DNA of 64,000 bases. It comes from Siniperca chuatsi. Taxonomy: Eukaryota; Chordata; Actinopteri; Centrarchiformes; Sinipercidae. Numbering within the stretch: position 1 is the stretch's first letter; each line of letters begins with the position of its first letter. This document shows positions 10,534-21,803 of the stretch, piece after piece. A program made the translations under genes and the position numbers. The notes beneath the pieces are model-generated. The model made no database searches. It was not told where the DNA came from and worked only from the letters and a program-made list of their open reading frames with translations. The stretch is from assembly GCF_020085105.1 (NCBI RefSeq), contig NC_058052.1, forward strand, positions 28,866,233 through 28,930,232, given 5' to 3'.

Positions 10534-12899
10534 AATGTATGTGAAATGTGAAAACTATATATCATATACTATATATGCAGGACACAGCGGTTAAGTTTCC
10601 AAAGTTAGCGCAAATTTTGACAGAATTTCCAGAAAATCATCATGATAATAAAACAATGACTCGCTGCTCGTCTCCACCCGCTGCTGCTGCTGCGTGAACA
10701 CGATGGCTGATGGAGGTGAACAGCTGGTGGAGCCGATCCTCCAGCCGCTGCCGTTAAAGCGCTGCAGAAGAAGAAGAGGACGCGGCGAGACGACGCCATT
10801 AAAAGCTCAGACGATGGGAACATGATGGAAACATGACGTTTCTGTTAGTTTCATGTGTTCGTGTGAGGAAGGCTCCAGCCTCCTCATCGCTCCACACACA
10901 GCTGATGCTTTCAACTCTTCACTTTAAGTCACGTGCTTCATGTAAAGGAAACTGAATTTTCCTTTACACCCAGGAAGTGCATTTTAATATTTTCTGGTAA
11001 CAGATATTGTGGAAGAAGAAGAAAAGGCTCTTAAATAGTATATAATATATAGTTTTCACATCAACCTCTAAATCCACTTTGTACTTTACACTTATTTTAA
11101 TTTATACGTATATCCACTTGGTACTTAATCTATCTGACCTGTATTATAGTGTATCATATTTTTTGCTCAGTGCTTCTCTTCCTGTGTGACTGACGTGACA
11201 GTGAGCTGCTGTAGAGAAAGAGTTTCCCCTCGGAGATCAATACAGTATTTCTGATTCTGATTAAAATTAGTTAAGTATTGAAGGACAGACAAATGTGTTG
11301 TTGGAAAAAATAAGAATCTAATAATAAGAATCCTTTAAATCCAAAAATGATGATGGAAAAGTTGTAATTTTTATTTAATTCAGAGAGCAGCGAGCAGCTA
11401 GGTTGAAAATGATATCCTGAAACAAAAAGGGTGAAAATTGTGTTTTAAATAAAGACGTCAAGGGCAAATAATCAAAAGGTTTTCCTGTTCAGAGACATTT
11501 GATAATAATCACAGTGACTCTCTCTGTGTTTGTGGGGTTATCATCACACACACAAGGTCCGGTCCCGGAATCGAACCAGTGCGACGATGATACGTTGCTT
11601 CAATTTTCTAACTGGTCCGGTTTGCGTTCACAAATGCAAGACTCAAACGGTCCAGAAATTGTAAACAAAAGTGTTATGGTTTTGGGATTTTGTCCTGTTA
11701 TTTCCTGTTTTATTTTGGAATATTCTCCCTCCCTCTTGTGTCTGGTAGTTGTGCTTCCTGTCGTTGACTGCTTCACCTGAGTGTCTGTGTCCTTCCTTTG
11801 CTCAGCGTCAGGTCGTCATTGTACCCTGCGTCAAGAGTCCTGGCATTTGTTTCTTGGACCATTTCTCTGTTTCTTTTTCCTTTCCTTCCTTTTCTGAGTT
11901 TCATCCCGTCGAGGCGGACCAGAAAGCGGTTGTTTGGGCCGCACCAGAGTTCAAGTCAGGCGTTCACACCGAGCCAAACAAACCGCACCAAGAGGGTAAA
12001 CGCTCCAGGGTTCGGTTCAACCGGACTAACAGGACTGGTGTGAACCCGCCTGCTGAAGTAACACTTTCAATGCAGGACTTTCACTTGCAGAGGATTTTTA
12101 CAGTGTGGTATTAATACTTTTACTGAAGTACAGGATCTGAAAACTGCCTCCAACACTGCTTGTGAGGACCCTCTTTGACTAAATGCATCATTTAGCCCCC
12201 AACTCTAATCTGAACCTTTAAACCAAGTGTTAACCTCCAGACAGTCCTCACGTCCAAGGTGTAAAACTCAAACTGGTCCTCACAAAGACAGACGTACAAG
12301 TGGACTGCTGCTGTTGTTATTACTGAATGTTAGCATGTTTATATATCATATTTATCTTAAATCATTTTATACTTATTTCACATACGATATATTATATATG
12401 GCTTCCTATGATACTTTAAATACTTATTAAATGACTTTATATTATTAATATGTCGCTGCTTTAGATCAAAATTACAGTCCCTGTCCCTTCAGGGAACAAA
12501 CATAATAAATAGCTTTTAATTGTAATTATGTTTAGTAGTTTTGATATGTTTGGTGCGAATGTGTCAGTACATGTCACCCGTGTGCAGGATCACCCCGACA
12601 GACGAGTATTTTCAGATGTTTTGGCTGATGTAACGTCCAAAAGACAAACCTGTTTCTCTGAGTGCAGCTCAGCTATGCTTCTCTGCTGCTTTGTCTTCAT
12701 TGTTGAGCTCTGCGGGAGAACAGATGGGTGTGTCCATGTCGTAAACCGAGTGACAGCTGTCTGTTGTCTCAAAAATATGTCCACACCCAAATACTGCACT
12801 TTACAGAGGCTGAGGTCAGCCTCCAGTCGTCTGTCACAATCACAGTATAATCAATAGTTTTTCAAAGCAAAATTTACAGTAAATGCAAACGTGATTACT
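10534..12899. other. intergenic, no gene seen
   Basis: No exon or intact element was recognised. At 11,090-11,262 there is the 3' end of an L2-like LINE in plus orientation, with CGGAGATCAATACAGTATTT and a GATTCTGATT tail. At 11,920-12,050 there is a stretch rich in CCGGTT-like half-palindromes that resembles 1,750-1,870 and may be another MITE relic. Confidence 0.5.
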
Positions 12900-13476
12900 G
12901 ACCGTATCCAGGTCCGGGTCGAGGTGGCAGCAGGCTACATGAGGTAGCCCGAACGTCGTCCTCGCTAGCCACGTCCTCCAGCTCCTTGTGGTGGATCTCG
13001 AGGGGATCGCAGGCTAGCAGCGCTGGAAGAAGTTTTTACTTCAGTAACAGTAGTAACACCACAGTGTAGAAATACTCTGTTACAAGTAAAAGTCCTGCAC
13101 TCAAAATGTTGCTTAAGAAAAAGTACAAAAGTATCAGCATAAAAATATACTTAGTAAAAGTGCTCGTTATGCAGAATAATATATACTATTGGATTCTAAT
13201 GATTGATGCATTAATGTGTTCATCACTTTAATGCTGCAGCTGCTGAAGCCGGAGCTCGTTTTAATGACTTTATATTCTGCTGTGAATTTTCTCCCCGGGA
13301 ATCAATAAAGTTTTATCTTAATCTGTAATATTACATCATGCTTCATCTGTTAATTATATTTTGTATCATTAATCTGAATATGAAAATGGAAGTACTCAAG
13401 TACAAATACCTCAGAAGTGTGCTTGAGTACAGTACTTGAATAAATGCACCAGTTACTCTCCACCGCTGCAGGCCAG
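12900..13476. repeat. older dispersed repeat split by a MITE
   Basis: 12,900-13,017 (CAGGTCCGGGTCGAGGTGGC onward) and the sequence from 13,469 (CAGGCCAGACAGGAAATG) look like one older teleost dispersed repeat interrupted by the hAT-type MITE. The order agrees with what I recall of this common repeat, but the family name was not established. Confidence 0.5.
13018..13468 (+). mobile_element. hAT-type MITE with 8-bp target duplication
   Basis: The element starts CAGCGCTGGAAGAAG and ends CTCTCCACCGCTG, an imperfect terminal inverted repeat of the kind common in fish hAT MITEs. It is flanked by CAGGCTAG (13,010-13,017) and CAGGCCAG (13,469-13,476), a 7-of-8 match that fits the 8-bp duplication of hAT elements. 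It has no coding capacity. Confidence 0.7.
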
Positions 13477-13973
13477 ACAGGAAATGATTTATTTCCAACC
13501 CGTATGAAAAGTGCAAAAAGAGGAGGGGCTCTTGGAACGACAGACCAGACAGACCTTTGTCGCTTTTCAGGTATTTGCATTTCTGTTTCTTGTCAGGTGA
13601 GGTCGTGTTGGCACGGAGACGTGTACAATTACTGCTGGGTGAGGCCTGTCATGAAACACACATTTTATTGTACACCTGCCCCGGAGCAACACCTGTACTT
13701 AATAACCAACCAATGAGCACCTGATCCTCCCCGCCGCCTCCATCAACAGGCACAACATAAAACTCTGCTGTCCTGAAGCAGGACGACCGGTCCGACTGCA
13801 CAGACGCCAGGATGAAGTGTTCTCTGGCAGAAGGTCAGCAACATGTAAACACGGTCATTACGCAAAACAGCTTTGTAACAACGCAAACATGGCATTCATC
13901 AATGAAACATCCTAAAAATGAACAAAGGGTGTTGCTTGGTAAAACATACAAAAGCATACCTCTTTACAAAACA

Positions 13974-14723
13974 CATGCATCACAAACCTTAGCAGCGTGT
14001 GTGCCACAGATGTACTTTTTGCAGTCTCTGCATGTTGTTTGGGTCTTAGCGTCCTTTGATGGCCCACACACCTCACAGCGCTTCCTTTTGCCACCGACTG
14101 CAACCTAAAAGAATCAAAAGACTTTTAGTTCCTGTAAAAAATCACACACACACACACACACCACAAAACTGCAACAGGACGCTTACTTCAGAAGCTTGAG
14201 GTTGTGTGTTGAGCATGCGCGGTGTCACCAGCGCCTTGCCGAGCCCCTCAAGGAAAAGCCGTCTTCTCTGGAGCTTTCTTTGGTTCCAGTCTGGGTTGAT
14301 TGCCATCCATACTGTGAATGCATTATGGGCTGAGACATCCAGCATGTTATGAAAGATCACAAGAGGCCATGGCAGTGCTCTTCTGTGACAGCTGCAGCAG
14401 GCCAGCAGCTGGTCGAGGTCGTCTGCTCCTCCTTTGGTGGCACTGTAGTCAGGTCTGACCTCTGGCTAACGATCCTCTCGGCTGCTTATTTTGCTCATCA
14501 GCGACACATTTCTTCCTTTTTTTGGTATGTAAGATGCCAGCGCAGCGTTGGCTGTGAACATGTTGGAGGAACGCACAGGCCTTTTATTTTTGCAGATTGT
14601 TCCAACCACTGTCAGCTTTCTTTTGAGAAGCTCCTGTCCCAGGTTGTACGATGTGAAAAAGTTGTCACAGGAACTAATGTGACCACTTAGGCCTTGTGAC
14701 ATATCTAGCACCGCTCACCACTG
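13974..14723 (-). pseudogene. piggyBac transposase-derived pseudogene, C-terminal half
   Basis: Minus-strand translation gives the C-terminal part of a piggyBac (PGBD-type) transposase. Blocks in order are VLDMSQGLSGHISSCDNFFT (catalytic Asp in CDNFFTS), GTICKNKRPV, DYSATKGGADDLDQLL (KGG-D signature), LVIFHNMLDVSAHNAF, and a cysteine-rich end with CEVC, CRDC, CGTH and CDAC zinc-ligand pairs. An in-frame TAG at 14,468-14,466 interrupts an otherwise continuous frame. An 82-nt intron is apparent: exon end GAA at 14,187, GTAAGC donor, CTTTTAG acceptor, exon restart at 14,104, both phase 0. Joined across it, QASE continues directly into VAVGGKRKRCEVC. The N-terminal half and the first catalytic Asp are not seen. 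It may be a decayed transposon or a degraded domesticated gene. Confidence 0.8.
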
Positions 14724-15193
14724 GACACATGACAGTGTCAAGAGAGCAGGAAAATGAGATCAGACAGCTTCTCTGTGCTTAGTGTGTGTGTCAAAGTGAC
14801 CCGAACACCATACGAAGGATGTAAATGTGTGTGTGGGGAATAGTAGCGAGTGTGCTCAATTCATTTTTTTTGTTTGTACATGTTTATCACAGAAAACAAG
14901 CTAAGGCCATGGAGTTTCAGGTAGAACAAATGTATAGTTGTAACATTTTTATTCTTGTAAAAATTTGACCCGAACACCATACGAGGGTAATGCTGACATA
15001 AAGAAAAGTCATGCAGCTTTTTTCAAATTCTTTTTGAAGGGAGGAACCCGTGTCTTTACATGTGAAACATAAAGCGCACTCGCTCGTCTCCTGCCGTGAC
15101 GTGTCAGACCTGCGTGACTCTGCCGCCACACCTGATTCCTCAGCGGGGCGAGACCAGGGAGGAGTCACCTGCAGGGACCAGGACACCTGCCTC

Positions 15194-15199
15194 TATAAA
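15194..15199 (+). promoter_or_regulatory. TATA box of the 96-aa gene
   Basis: TATAAA lies 58 bp upstream of the ATG at 15,257. Transcription would start near 15,225, giving a 5' UTR of about 30 nt. A TATA promoter with a short leader suits a tissue-specific, strongly expressed gene (inference). Confidence 0.65.
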
Positions 15200-15256
15200 G
15201 ACCAAACCTCCTCCAGCCGTAAACACACTCCAGACGCACTCATCAAACCAACAGCC

Positions 15257-18200
15257 ATGTCAAACTTCCTGTCTGGCGCGCTGGGCAACAAGGGCATTGG
15301 GAAAATGGCCGGGCAGAAAGCGGGTGAGTTGCAAAATATCTTGGAGGTTAGATCACGATTGAGTCTTAAAGATGCAGGAGTTGTTAAACGTGACTTTGTT
15401 TCCTCTTGAACGGCAACAGCTTTAAAGGCAGAAAGTAGGACTTTCCTAAAAAACAACGTATATAAATAATCCCTGTGTGGTGGGGTCGGTATCTGCAGAG
15501 ACGCTGCCCTCCGCCTGTATTTTCTTAGTTTCTTCTTAGTTTGCTGTGATCAGGACATTTCTGGGCGTCGACCTTTGGGCAGTGGTGCGCAGCCTCCAGC
15601 CAATAACAGCATGCGGGCTGCGAGGTCGGGACGTTATAAAAACGCAGCGACCTCGCTGATGAGCTGGTTGAGCTTTGAATAGTGTGTTTGCAGACAGCAA
15701 CCGACGAATCAACTCAAGATCTGAGCACTTCCTCCGCCTCTGGAGCCTGTGGAGGTGGATTCGTCGGTTGCTGTTTGCAGCACCTGCAGGGGGTGTCTAA
15801 AATGATATTTAATTATAGATTTGGTGTTTCTGGATTTGAATATTTCCCTCAGTGTTGGAATCACATAGCTTAAATAAAGTGACACACAATAAATAGCATG
15901 GACGTGGATGTGTGTTAGATTATAATTGCAGCGTTAATAATCCGAGCTGCCGTTTTGTGATCAGTGAGGTTTTGTCATTGTGGAAAAGTTTCACATTTAA
16001 AGTCTGTTTCTTGACATTTTGTTCTGGTTATACGTCTGTGAGCTACGTGTAAACGAATGATTAGCCCCGACATGAGATATCACTTTTCTTGTAAATGATG
16101 TTGACACAGACACACAGAGGGATCGGGCTATTTGCTGCAGTCGCCTCCAGTATTTAGGAGGAGCAGGTGGGTGTGTTCTCAGTGTCAGCTCAGGTAACAT
16201 CAAGTGACAGGAGCCTCGGGCGAATTTACTTTGTTAATTTAGTTTCAAATATTTTGTCCCGATCCCCGCCCGTCTGCTGCTCCAGGCTGGATAAATCTAA
16301 CGCAGCTGCTGTTTTTATTGGAAATACTATGAGTGGCCAGTTTATTCAACTCAAGCTGCTCCTCGCTTTTTGTGCAGCTTCATTTCATTTATCAAAAAGA
16401 GGATAAAATTGTGTTTGGACATATTTGAACCTTTAAGCCTCTGAGTGGCTGTTTCCCATGATTGACAACTGAGAGAGTGTTGCTAGGAGACGCGTGACAA
16501 AAATCACTTGAGATTCTACAAAGTGGGATTTTTCTGCATAAAATCTCCACTGGTACTTCCTGTCGTCTACCTTAAAACTGAGAACAAATGACCTAAACAC
16601 CTGTAACCAAGTGCATCGTAGTTACCTTTCCTGCGCACAGGAAGGTAAAGTTAAAACTTTGACAGATGACTTCCTAAAAGTATTCATGCATGCAGTGTGT
16701 GCATATTTACCTTCTTCTTTACACCTCGGAGTAACAGCGCTGTGCACCAAACCACAGACACATGCACTCTGCAGAGTTAGTCATCTTTCTCAACGCTGCC
16801 ACCTGGTGACCAAAGTTACACTCTAAAGGAAACAACAAAGAAAACTGTTCAACTATTTCTAATGAAAATGATATATTCATAAAGTTACCACCCAGCTGTT
16901 TATTTAAGTATGTGAGAGATTTTTGTCTCTTTGCTCTTTGAGCTCAGCTGTTGTCAAAATAATTCAGGTTCAATGCAACAAGGCGTTCAACTGAAACCCT
17001 AAGAATCTGGTGTTAAAGGGTTAACGTGGTACAGAGGCGTGAATACATTAATGAATTAGCAGGAGCTTCTTTGAGTTAAGAACCTTTAATTAAATTTAAC
17101 AGCAGAAAAAGAAGCTCGTTCAGTAGCAGGTAAAGAGTTCTTCACTGGCTGAAGCCTCAGTCAGTCAGGGTGAACATCGCCGGGGGAGGCGGGGATGAAA
17201 TCCTCACTGTCAGGACGTCATGTTAACCCCGGTGACATGACAGGATCTGGTCTGTAACAGACATTCAGCGGGACAGACACTAAAGCTGCCCCTGGGGGGC
17301 CGCCGGAGAGCTGAAGGGGAGGCAAACACAGCTGGTTCAGCTGCTTTAATGGGACAGTTGGACTGAATGAAACAAATACAGGCTAAGAAATGGGGCTCAG
17401 AAGAGAAAAGCAGCAGCGACCTGCAGATGAGCTTTTAAACTATCAACTGTCAGATTTAGCAGGGGGGCACTGGGGGCTCCTACCTGTATATCACAGTGTG
17501 ACCTCACCAGGTGCTGAGGAACTTAACCGCTGTTTGTTCTGCAGGTGAACTGGTCGAGGACACGGTGAACAAGGTTATGTCCGGAGGTAAAAAGAAGGAA
17601 GGCAACAATGGAGGATCCCATGTCGGAGACGTCCTCTCATTCGGTGGTGGAAAGAAGGAAGGCAACAATGGAGGATCCCATGTCGGAGACGTCCTCTCAT
17701 CCGGTGGTGGAAAGAAGGAAGACGAAGGAAAAGGTGAGTCCTCCACAGCAGCCCTTCAAACTGACTCAACACAACAGCATTTAAAACGGCGACATTTTAC
17801 TGCAATTTCAGTTCAATCCAGTGGATTTGCCACAATTCCGACTTTAGTGAACTTTGACCCGAGAATTTGCGCCGATGACCAATAGCAAGCCGCCTTCACA
17901 TTGCCGACCTCCGAGGGGACGGAGAGCCGGCTATTAGCTAACGTCATCAGCTCTGCAGGTGTTTGGTCAGAAGCCAAAGTGTCGGACACGTTAACATGTC
18001 GACCTGATGGTGGCGCTAGATCAGCAGAGTTATTACAGTTCATCCTGAGGGGAGCATGAACGATGACAGTTGTTGAGGTGTTTCAGTCTGGACCAAAGTG
18101 GAGGACGGACAGAGAGACAGACTGACATTGACCATCCATAGAATCGCACTGCTAGCATGGCTAATGATATTGTATTATTATATAAAAACCAACAGAATAT

Positions 18201-18526
18201 GTTTGAGCAGATGGCAAATCACCCGAGCCCGTCGGCTCCTGGAAACACTTTAGATTACGGCCCCCAACATACAGTGGGATCCCAATTCACAGAGACGCTT
18301 TTTACAGTACATACAGATACATGTAGGTACAGGGGTTAGTTACTATTCTAATATGATAGGGCACACTACTGTGTAGCTCAGCTCAACAGCAAAACTAAAA
18401 GTATCAGCAGCCGAAACCCTTCACAACAGTCACACGTGTGCCTTTATTGTTTCAGCACAAATGGTGAATTGTGCTGAAAGAGTTTGCAGCTTCAGTTATA
18501 AGCAGCTGTCAAGCTGATCTGATTTC

Positions 18527-18562
<36 letters not shown>

Positions 18563-18634
18563 TAATCTGCTGTCTTTGTCTTTCTGTCACTTTTGTCAGG
18601 GCTGAATGTGGAGGACGTCCTGGAGTTCAACTAG
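15257..18634 (+). CDS. small Lys/Gly-rich repeat protein, 96 aa, unknown family
   Basis: Three exons are predicted: 15257-15323, 17545-17733 and 18600-18634 (TAG at 18,632-18,634). All junctions are phase 1 with good GT-AG borders, giving 96 residues. The N-terminus reads MSNFLSGALGNKGIGKMAGQ, then KAGELVEDTVNKVMSGG. The rest is a 20-residue repeat: two near-identical copies (KKEGNNGGSHVGDVLS) and a third degenerate copy that ends across the last junction as KGLNVEDVLEFN. There is no signal peptide, membrane segment or cysteine. The start was chosen because the ATG follows a TATA box and short leader. A poly(A) signal AATAAA lies at 18,682-18,687. The gene 3 kb downstream (21,804) has the same exon-1 end (KKAG after G/GT), a VED..V.K motif, exon phases and basic repeats, so the two are tandem paralogues. 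I do not recognise the family and assign no function. Position between sncg and shld2 matches mammalian ADIRF/FAM25, but the sequence does not clearly match them. Confidence 0.8.
15600..15779 (+). promoter_or_regulatory. CCAAT/TATA cluster and hairpin in intron 1
   Basis: Inside intron 1 of the 96-aa gene there is CCAATA (15,600), then GCGAGGTCG (15,620-15,628), TATAAAA (15,635-15,641) and the exact inverse CGACCTCGC (15,648-15,656). About 45 bp further on, two 22-nt arms with one mismatch (15,689-15,710 and 15,758-15,779; core ACAGCAACCGACGAATC) can pair as a hairpin with a 47-nt loop. This looks like a second promoter or a small structured transcript, and no coding frame goes with it. Confidence 0.4.
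15783..17544 (+). other. intron 1 of the 96-aa gene, remainder
   Basis: I see no exon or recognisable mobile element between the hairpin and the exon at 17,545. Short open frames do not resemble known proteins. Confidence 0.4.
17581..17733 (+). repeat. in-frame 60-bp coding repeat
   Basis: 17,581-17,640 and 17,641-17,700 differ at only four positions, all in the first ten bases. The remaining 50 bp are identical, including synonymous positions. A partial third unit follows. The repeat is an exact multiple of three, so copy-number change keeps the frame. Confidence 0.9.
17930..18135 (-). repeat. teleost dispersed repeat (ACGTTAAC type)
   Basis: Contains GGACACGTTAACATGTCGAC, GATGGTGGCGCTAGA and CAGTTCATCCTGAGGGGA, the reverse complement of blocks found at 30,418-30,900. 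It is a dispersed non-coding repeat in the 96-aa gene's second intron. Confidence 0.65.
18528..18560. repeat. (AAT)n microsatellite
   Basis: Eleven AAT units, ending about 40 bp before the last exon of the 96-aa gene. Confidence 0.85.
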
Positions 18635-18689
18635 AAACACATCCTGACCTCCGAGGAAAACTTTCAGCTTTTTCGATATGAAATAAAGA

Positions 18690-20811
18690 ATAAAGAATAA
18701 CATAGCATCAATTAAATGTAGATTACTGAATTACTGGCTTCTCAATACACACCTTTACTGCTTTTACGCCATGACAAGTTCTAAACAATAAAAATTCAAA
18801 TGTTTTATCTGCGCTGATGAAATCTGTTCAGTTTGGTATGAACACATTATTAACTGGGTTATTATATAACATGTGGTTCTTAAACCCTGTTCACAAATCT
18901 CTAACGTCACCTGGAGACAACCTGCATTTTGTGTCATTAATTCAATTGAAACAGTTATTGTCAAATAAAAGTGCAAATTCTGTCTGTATTCTGGTGAGAC
19001 TGCCGATGCTGATAACAGTCTGATGCAGAGTTTTCTTGTATTTCATCTTCTTTCGCTGCGTGTTCTGCACAAACTTCAGGTCTGATCAACTGAGAGGCGA
19101 TAAACTGTACATTTCAAATAACAATAATACTCAGCTGATTTCAGTGAATGTCGGTCACGTGTGAGTCGATAAAACACGTCAATGAATTAACTCAACCTCA
19201 TCAGTTTTCAAATATCAATTTTCTTGTTGGTGAATAAAATCTAAATATAATGAGCCTGAATACTGCTCACTGTTGGCTTCTTTTGGGAAGAAACAAAAGT
19301 TATAAAAACACATACTGCAGCTTCATTATGCTAGCATTGTGGTTTTAGCCCTGAAGCTATTTCTTAAAATAGCTCCTGTCCTCACAGTGGGGTTATCAGG
19401 TTCGAGCTGTGTCCTAGCTGAAGTTCGGTCAATCTTACTATGATTTATAATCATGCTATAACTTTTGGAAGTACATAATCTACATAAATCCCCATAATCT
19501 GGGAGATGTAAACAGGAGGTATAATGTTGCCATGGATTTTTTTTTTGCCTCTATTTGTTTACCTTTTGGCAAATTGGCTCCATTAAAAGTAGCTGAATTA
19601 GCTTAGCTGTTAGCAGCTCCTGTTTGCAATGTTCTGCAAGTTCTGCAGGAATAAGCGTCTTATTTCTATGATTTCTAAGCAGATTTATGGACGTTTATTC
19701 TCGATGGACGTCAGACATGATGATCTAATCTAATGGGAGTGTAGGTCACACTGAATCTAAAAATATGTGGACCACGTCAGTGTGTTCGGATTTGAGTTAT
19801 GACTCTGAGAAGGAATATCATTTGCTGACCAGTCAGATCTACACTACAATAACTAACGTCCTGTTGTTTTCAGAACACCTGCATGCACCTGGGGAGGCGC
19901 CTCGCAGTTTGAACACCTCTGGTCTAAACTAACGAGCCGCATCATCACCTGCTGCGTTCAGGGTTCATTAGCTGTGTACGAGCCTGTGACTCCTGTCTTA
20001 CAGCCCCAGTTGCCAGCTGTTTTACAGGCTGGTCCTCCAGTAATAAAAGTCCCATCCAGAGAGACACGAAACTGCGTTTATTATTACAAAGTTTCATCAG
20101 GTCAGAATTAGAAAACTCATTAACATCAACGGTAAAGGTGAAGATAAACTTTACGAGACCAAGACCTCCTAGGCTCATCCAAGGTGCCGAACTGATGCGA
20201 TGTGTAGAGAGCTTCATGTAATACCGCTAGTAATTTGTAGCCGATCGGAGCTTGTTTGATGAAAACAGCTGCCTGCTGCTGCTGGAAAGACTGAGACTGT
20301 GCTGCAAAACCAAAACAAGGAGCTAAAAGAGGCTAAAATAAACCCTGTCAAGGAGTTTATTCTCTGTGGGTTCTCTATACTCTGAGCCTGAAGACCTAAA
20401 AGCATTAATCATTAAAACTGATAGTTGCATTTTATTTTAAAGACATTTTAACCAATTATTTGATTGATCACGGGGTCTTGAAAGTCATAAACTCCATTTT
20501 CCGAGGTATTTAATTTGTAGTTTTTTTTCCCATATGTATCAGGGATGGGGATTTTATCAGATTTCCGATGATTAATACGGAATTTGAAGGATTTTCCGAC
20601 CTGAAAATGTGACCCGCGTGAATCATGCAGATCCGTAAATGGTTATGGTCGCAGCTAGCATACCTGCCAACATTAACATTTCAAATGACAGATGGGTTGA
20701 AATTGTATGCAGTGTGCGTGGATTGTGTTTCATAGACGATCTGGCAACTATGGCGACGTCAGACAAACATCCATAACTTGGATCCGTGTTTTTATAATCA
20801 AGTTTGAGGGC
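18690..20811. other. intergenic, nothing recognised
   Basis: AT-rich sequence between the poly(A) signal of the 96-aa gene and a Tc1 fragment. Open frames here are short and lack known motifs. Confidence 0.5.
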
Positions 20812-21223
20812 AAATTGAGATGCTGTGGCATGACTTTAAAAAGGCAGTTCATGCTCGAAAACCCTCCAATGTTGCTGAATTACAACAATTCTGCAAAGAT
20901 GAGTGGGCCAAAACTCCTCCACAGCGCTGTGAAAGACTCACTGCAAGTTATCGCAAACGCTTGGTTGCAGTTGTTGCTGCTAAGGGTGGAGCAACCAGTT
21001 ATTAGGTTTAGGGGGCAATCACTATTTCACACAGGGCCATGTAGGTTTGGATTTTGTTTTCCCTTAATAATAACAACCTTCATTTAAAAACTGCATTTTG
21101 TGTTTACTTGTGTTATCTTTGACTAATATTTAAATTAGTTTGATGATCTGAAACATTTAAGTGTGACAAACATGCAAAAAAACAAGAAATCAGGAAGGGG
21201 GCAAACACTTTTTCACACCACTG
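20812..21223 (+). mobile_element. Tc1/mariner 3' fragment
   Basis: The plus strand encodes the transposase C-terminus (HARKPSNVAELQQFCKDEWA to the end at 21,007). Then comes 3' UTR and the right inverted terminal repeat AGGAAGGGGGCAAACACTTT ending ACCACTG at 21,223, followed by TA. The 5' part, with most of the DDE catalytic domain and the left terminal repeat, is missing. Confidence 0.85.
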
Positions 21224-21416
21224 TAATATTTAATATTTTAGTTCTTTAAGTTTCTCTGAAGTGCATTCACTTACAGTAGGAAATCCCAGCGCTCAAATTC
21301 GTGGATCTTTAAACCATACAGCACAGGAGAATCATACGTATATATTGGTCAGGTGTGAAAGACTAAGAACAAGGCTTTCGAATGAGTTATAGTTTAGTTT
21401 AGGTTTAAGGTTGATT

Positions 21417-21625
21417 AATAGGCTTGAGTCGAAGATGGCTGCAACTCGGTGCCTCGAGGAATGTGAGTATTAATTTGACTGGGTTCATTTAGGCTAACAC
21501 AGTCTTCATGACCCAGCCAGGTTTCAGTAAGACAAAATAAGTCAATATGATGCTCTGATATTAAATCGTTCACTAGTACAGCTTTAGATGACAGAGATCT
21601 GACGTTTAAGAGGTTTAAGAGATGA
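21417..21625 (-). mobile_element. LINE endonuclease-domain fragment
   Basis: Minus-strand translation gives LNVRSLSSKAVLVNDLISEH, then HIDLFCLTETWLGHEDCVSL, matching the start of an L2-type apurinic endonuclease domain. The fragment ends about 180 bp upstream of the first exon of the 152-aa gene, so it may contribute to that gene's promoter region. Confidence 0.75.
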
Positions 21626-21803
21626 CGATGAGGTGAAAGCAGAGCGACGGAGCAGGTGGAACAGGTCGGCCCTGTCCGGGGAGAGACCTGAGAGGCGTCG
21701 ACCGAAAGAGACGAGGACAGCTTCAGTCTCACCTCCACCTGCCAGGAAACGCACCGCTAACGCTCTCTTCCCAACCTCCAGACAGAAACACCAACAGACA
21801 GAG

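Noticed and set aside
13444..13716. 90-codon open frame on the plus strand
   Set aside because: It overlaps the end of a MITE and older repeat, and lacks family similarity and splice context.
17504..17772. Minus-strand frames reading PDERTSPTWDPPLLPSFF and similar
   Set aside because: They are antisense shadows of the in-frame 60-bp coding repeat of the 96-aa gene.
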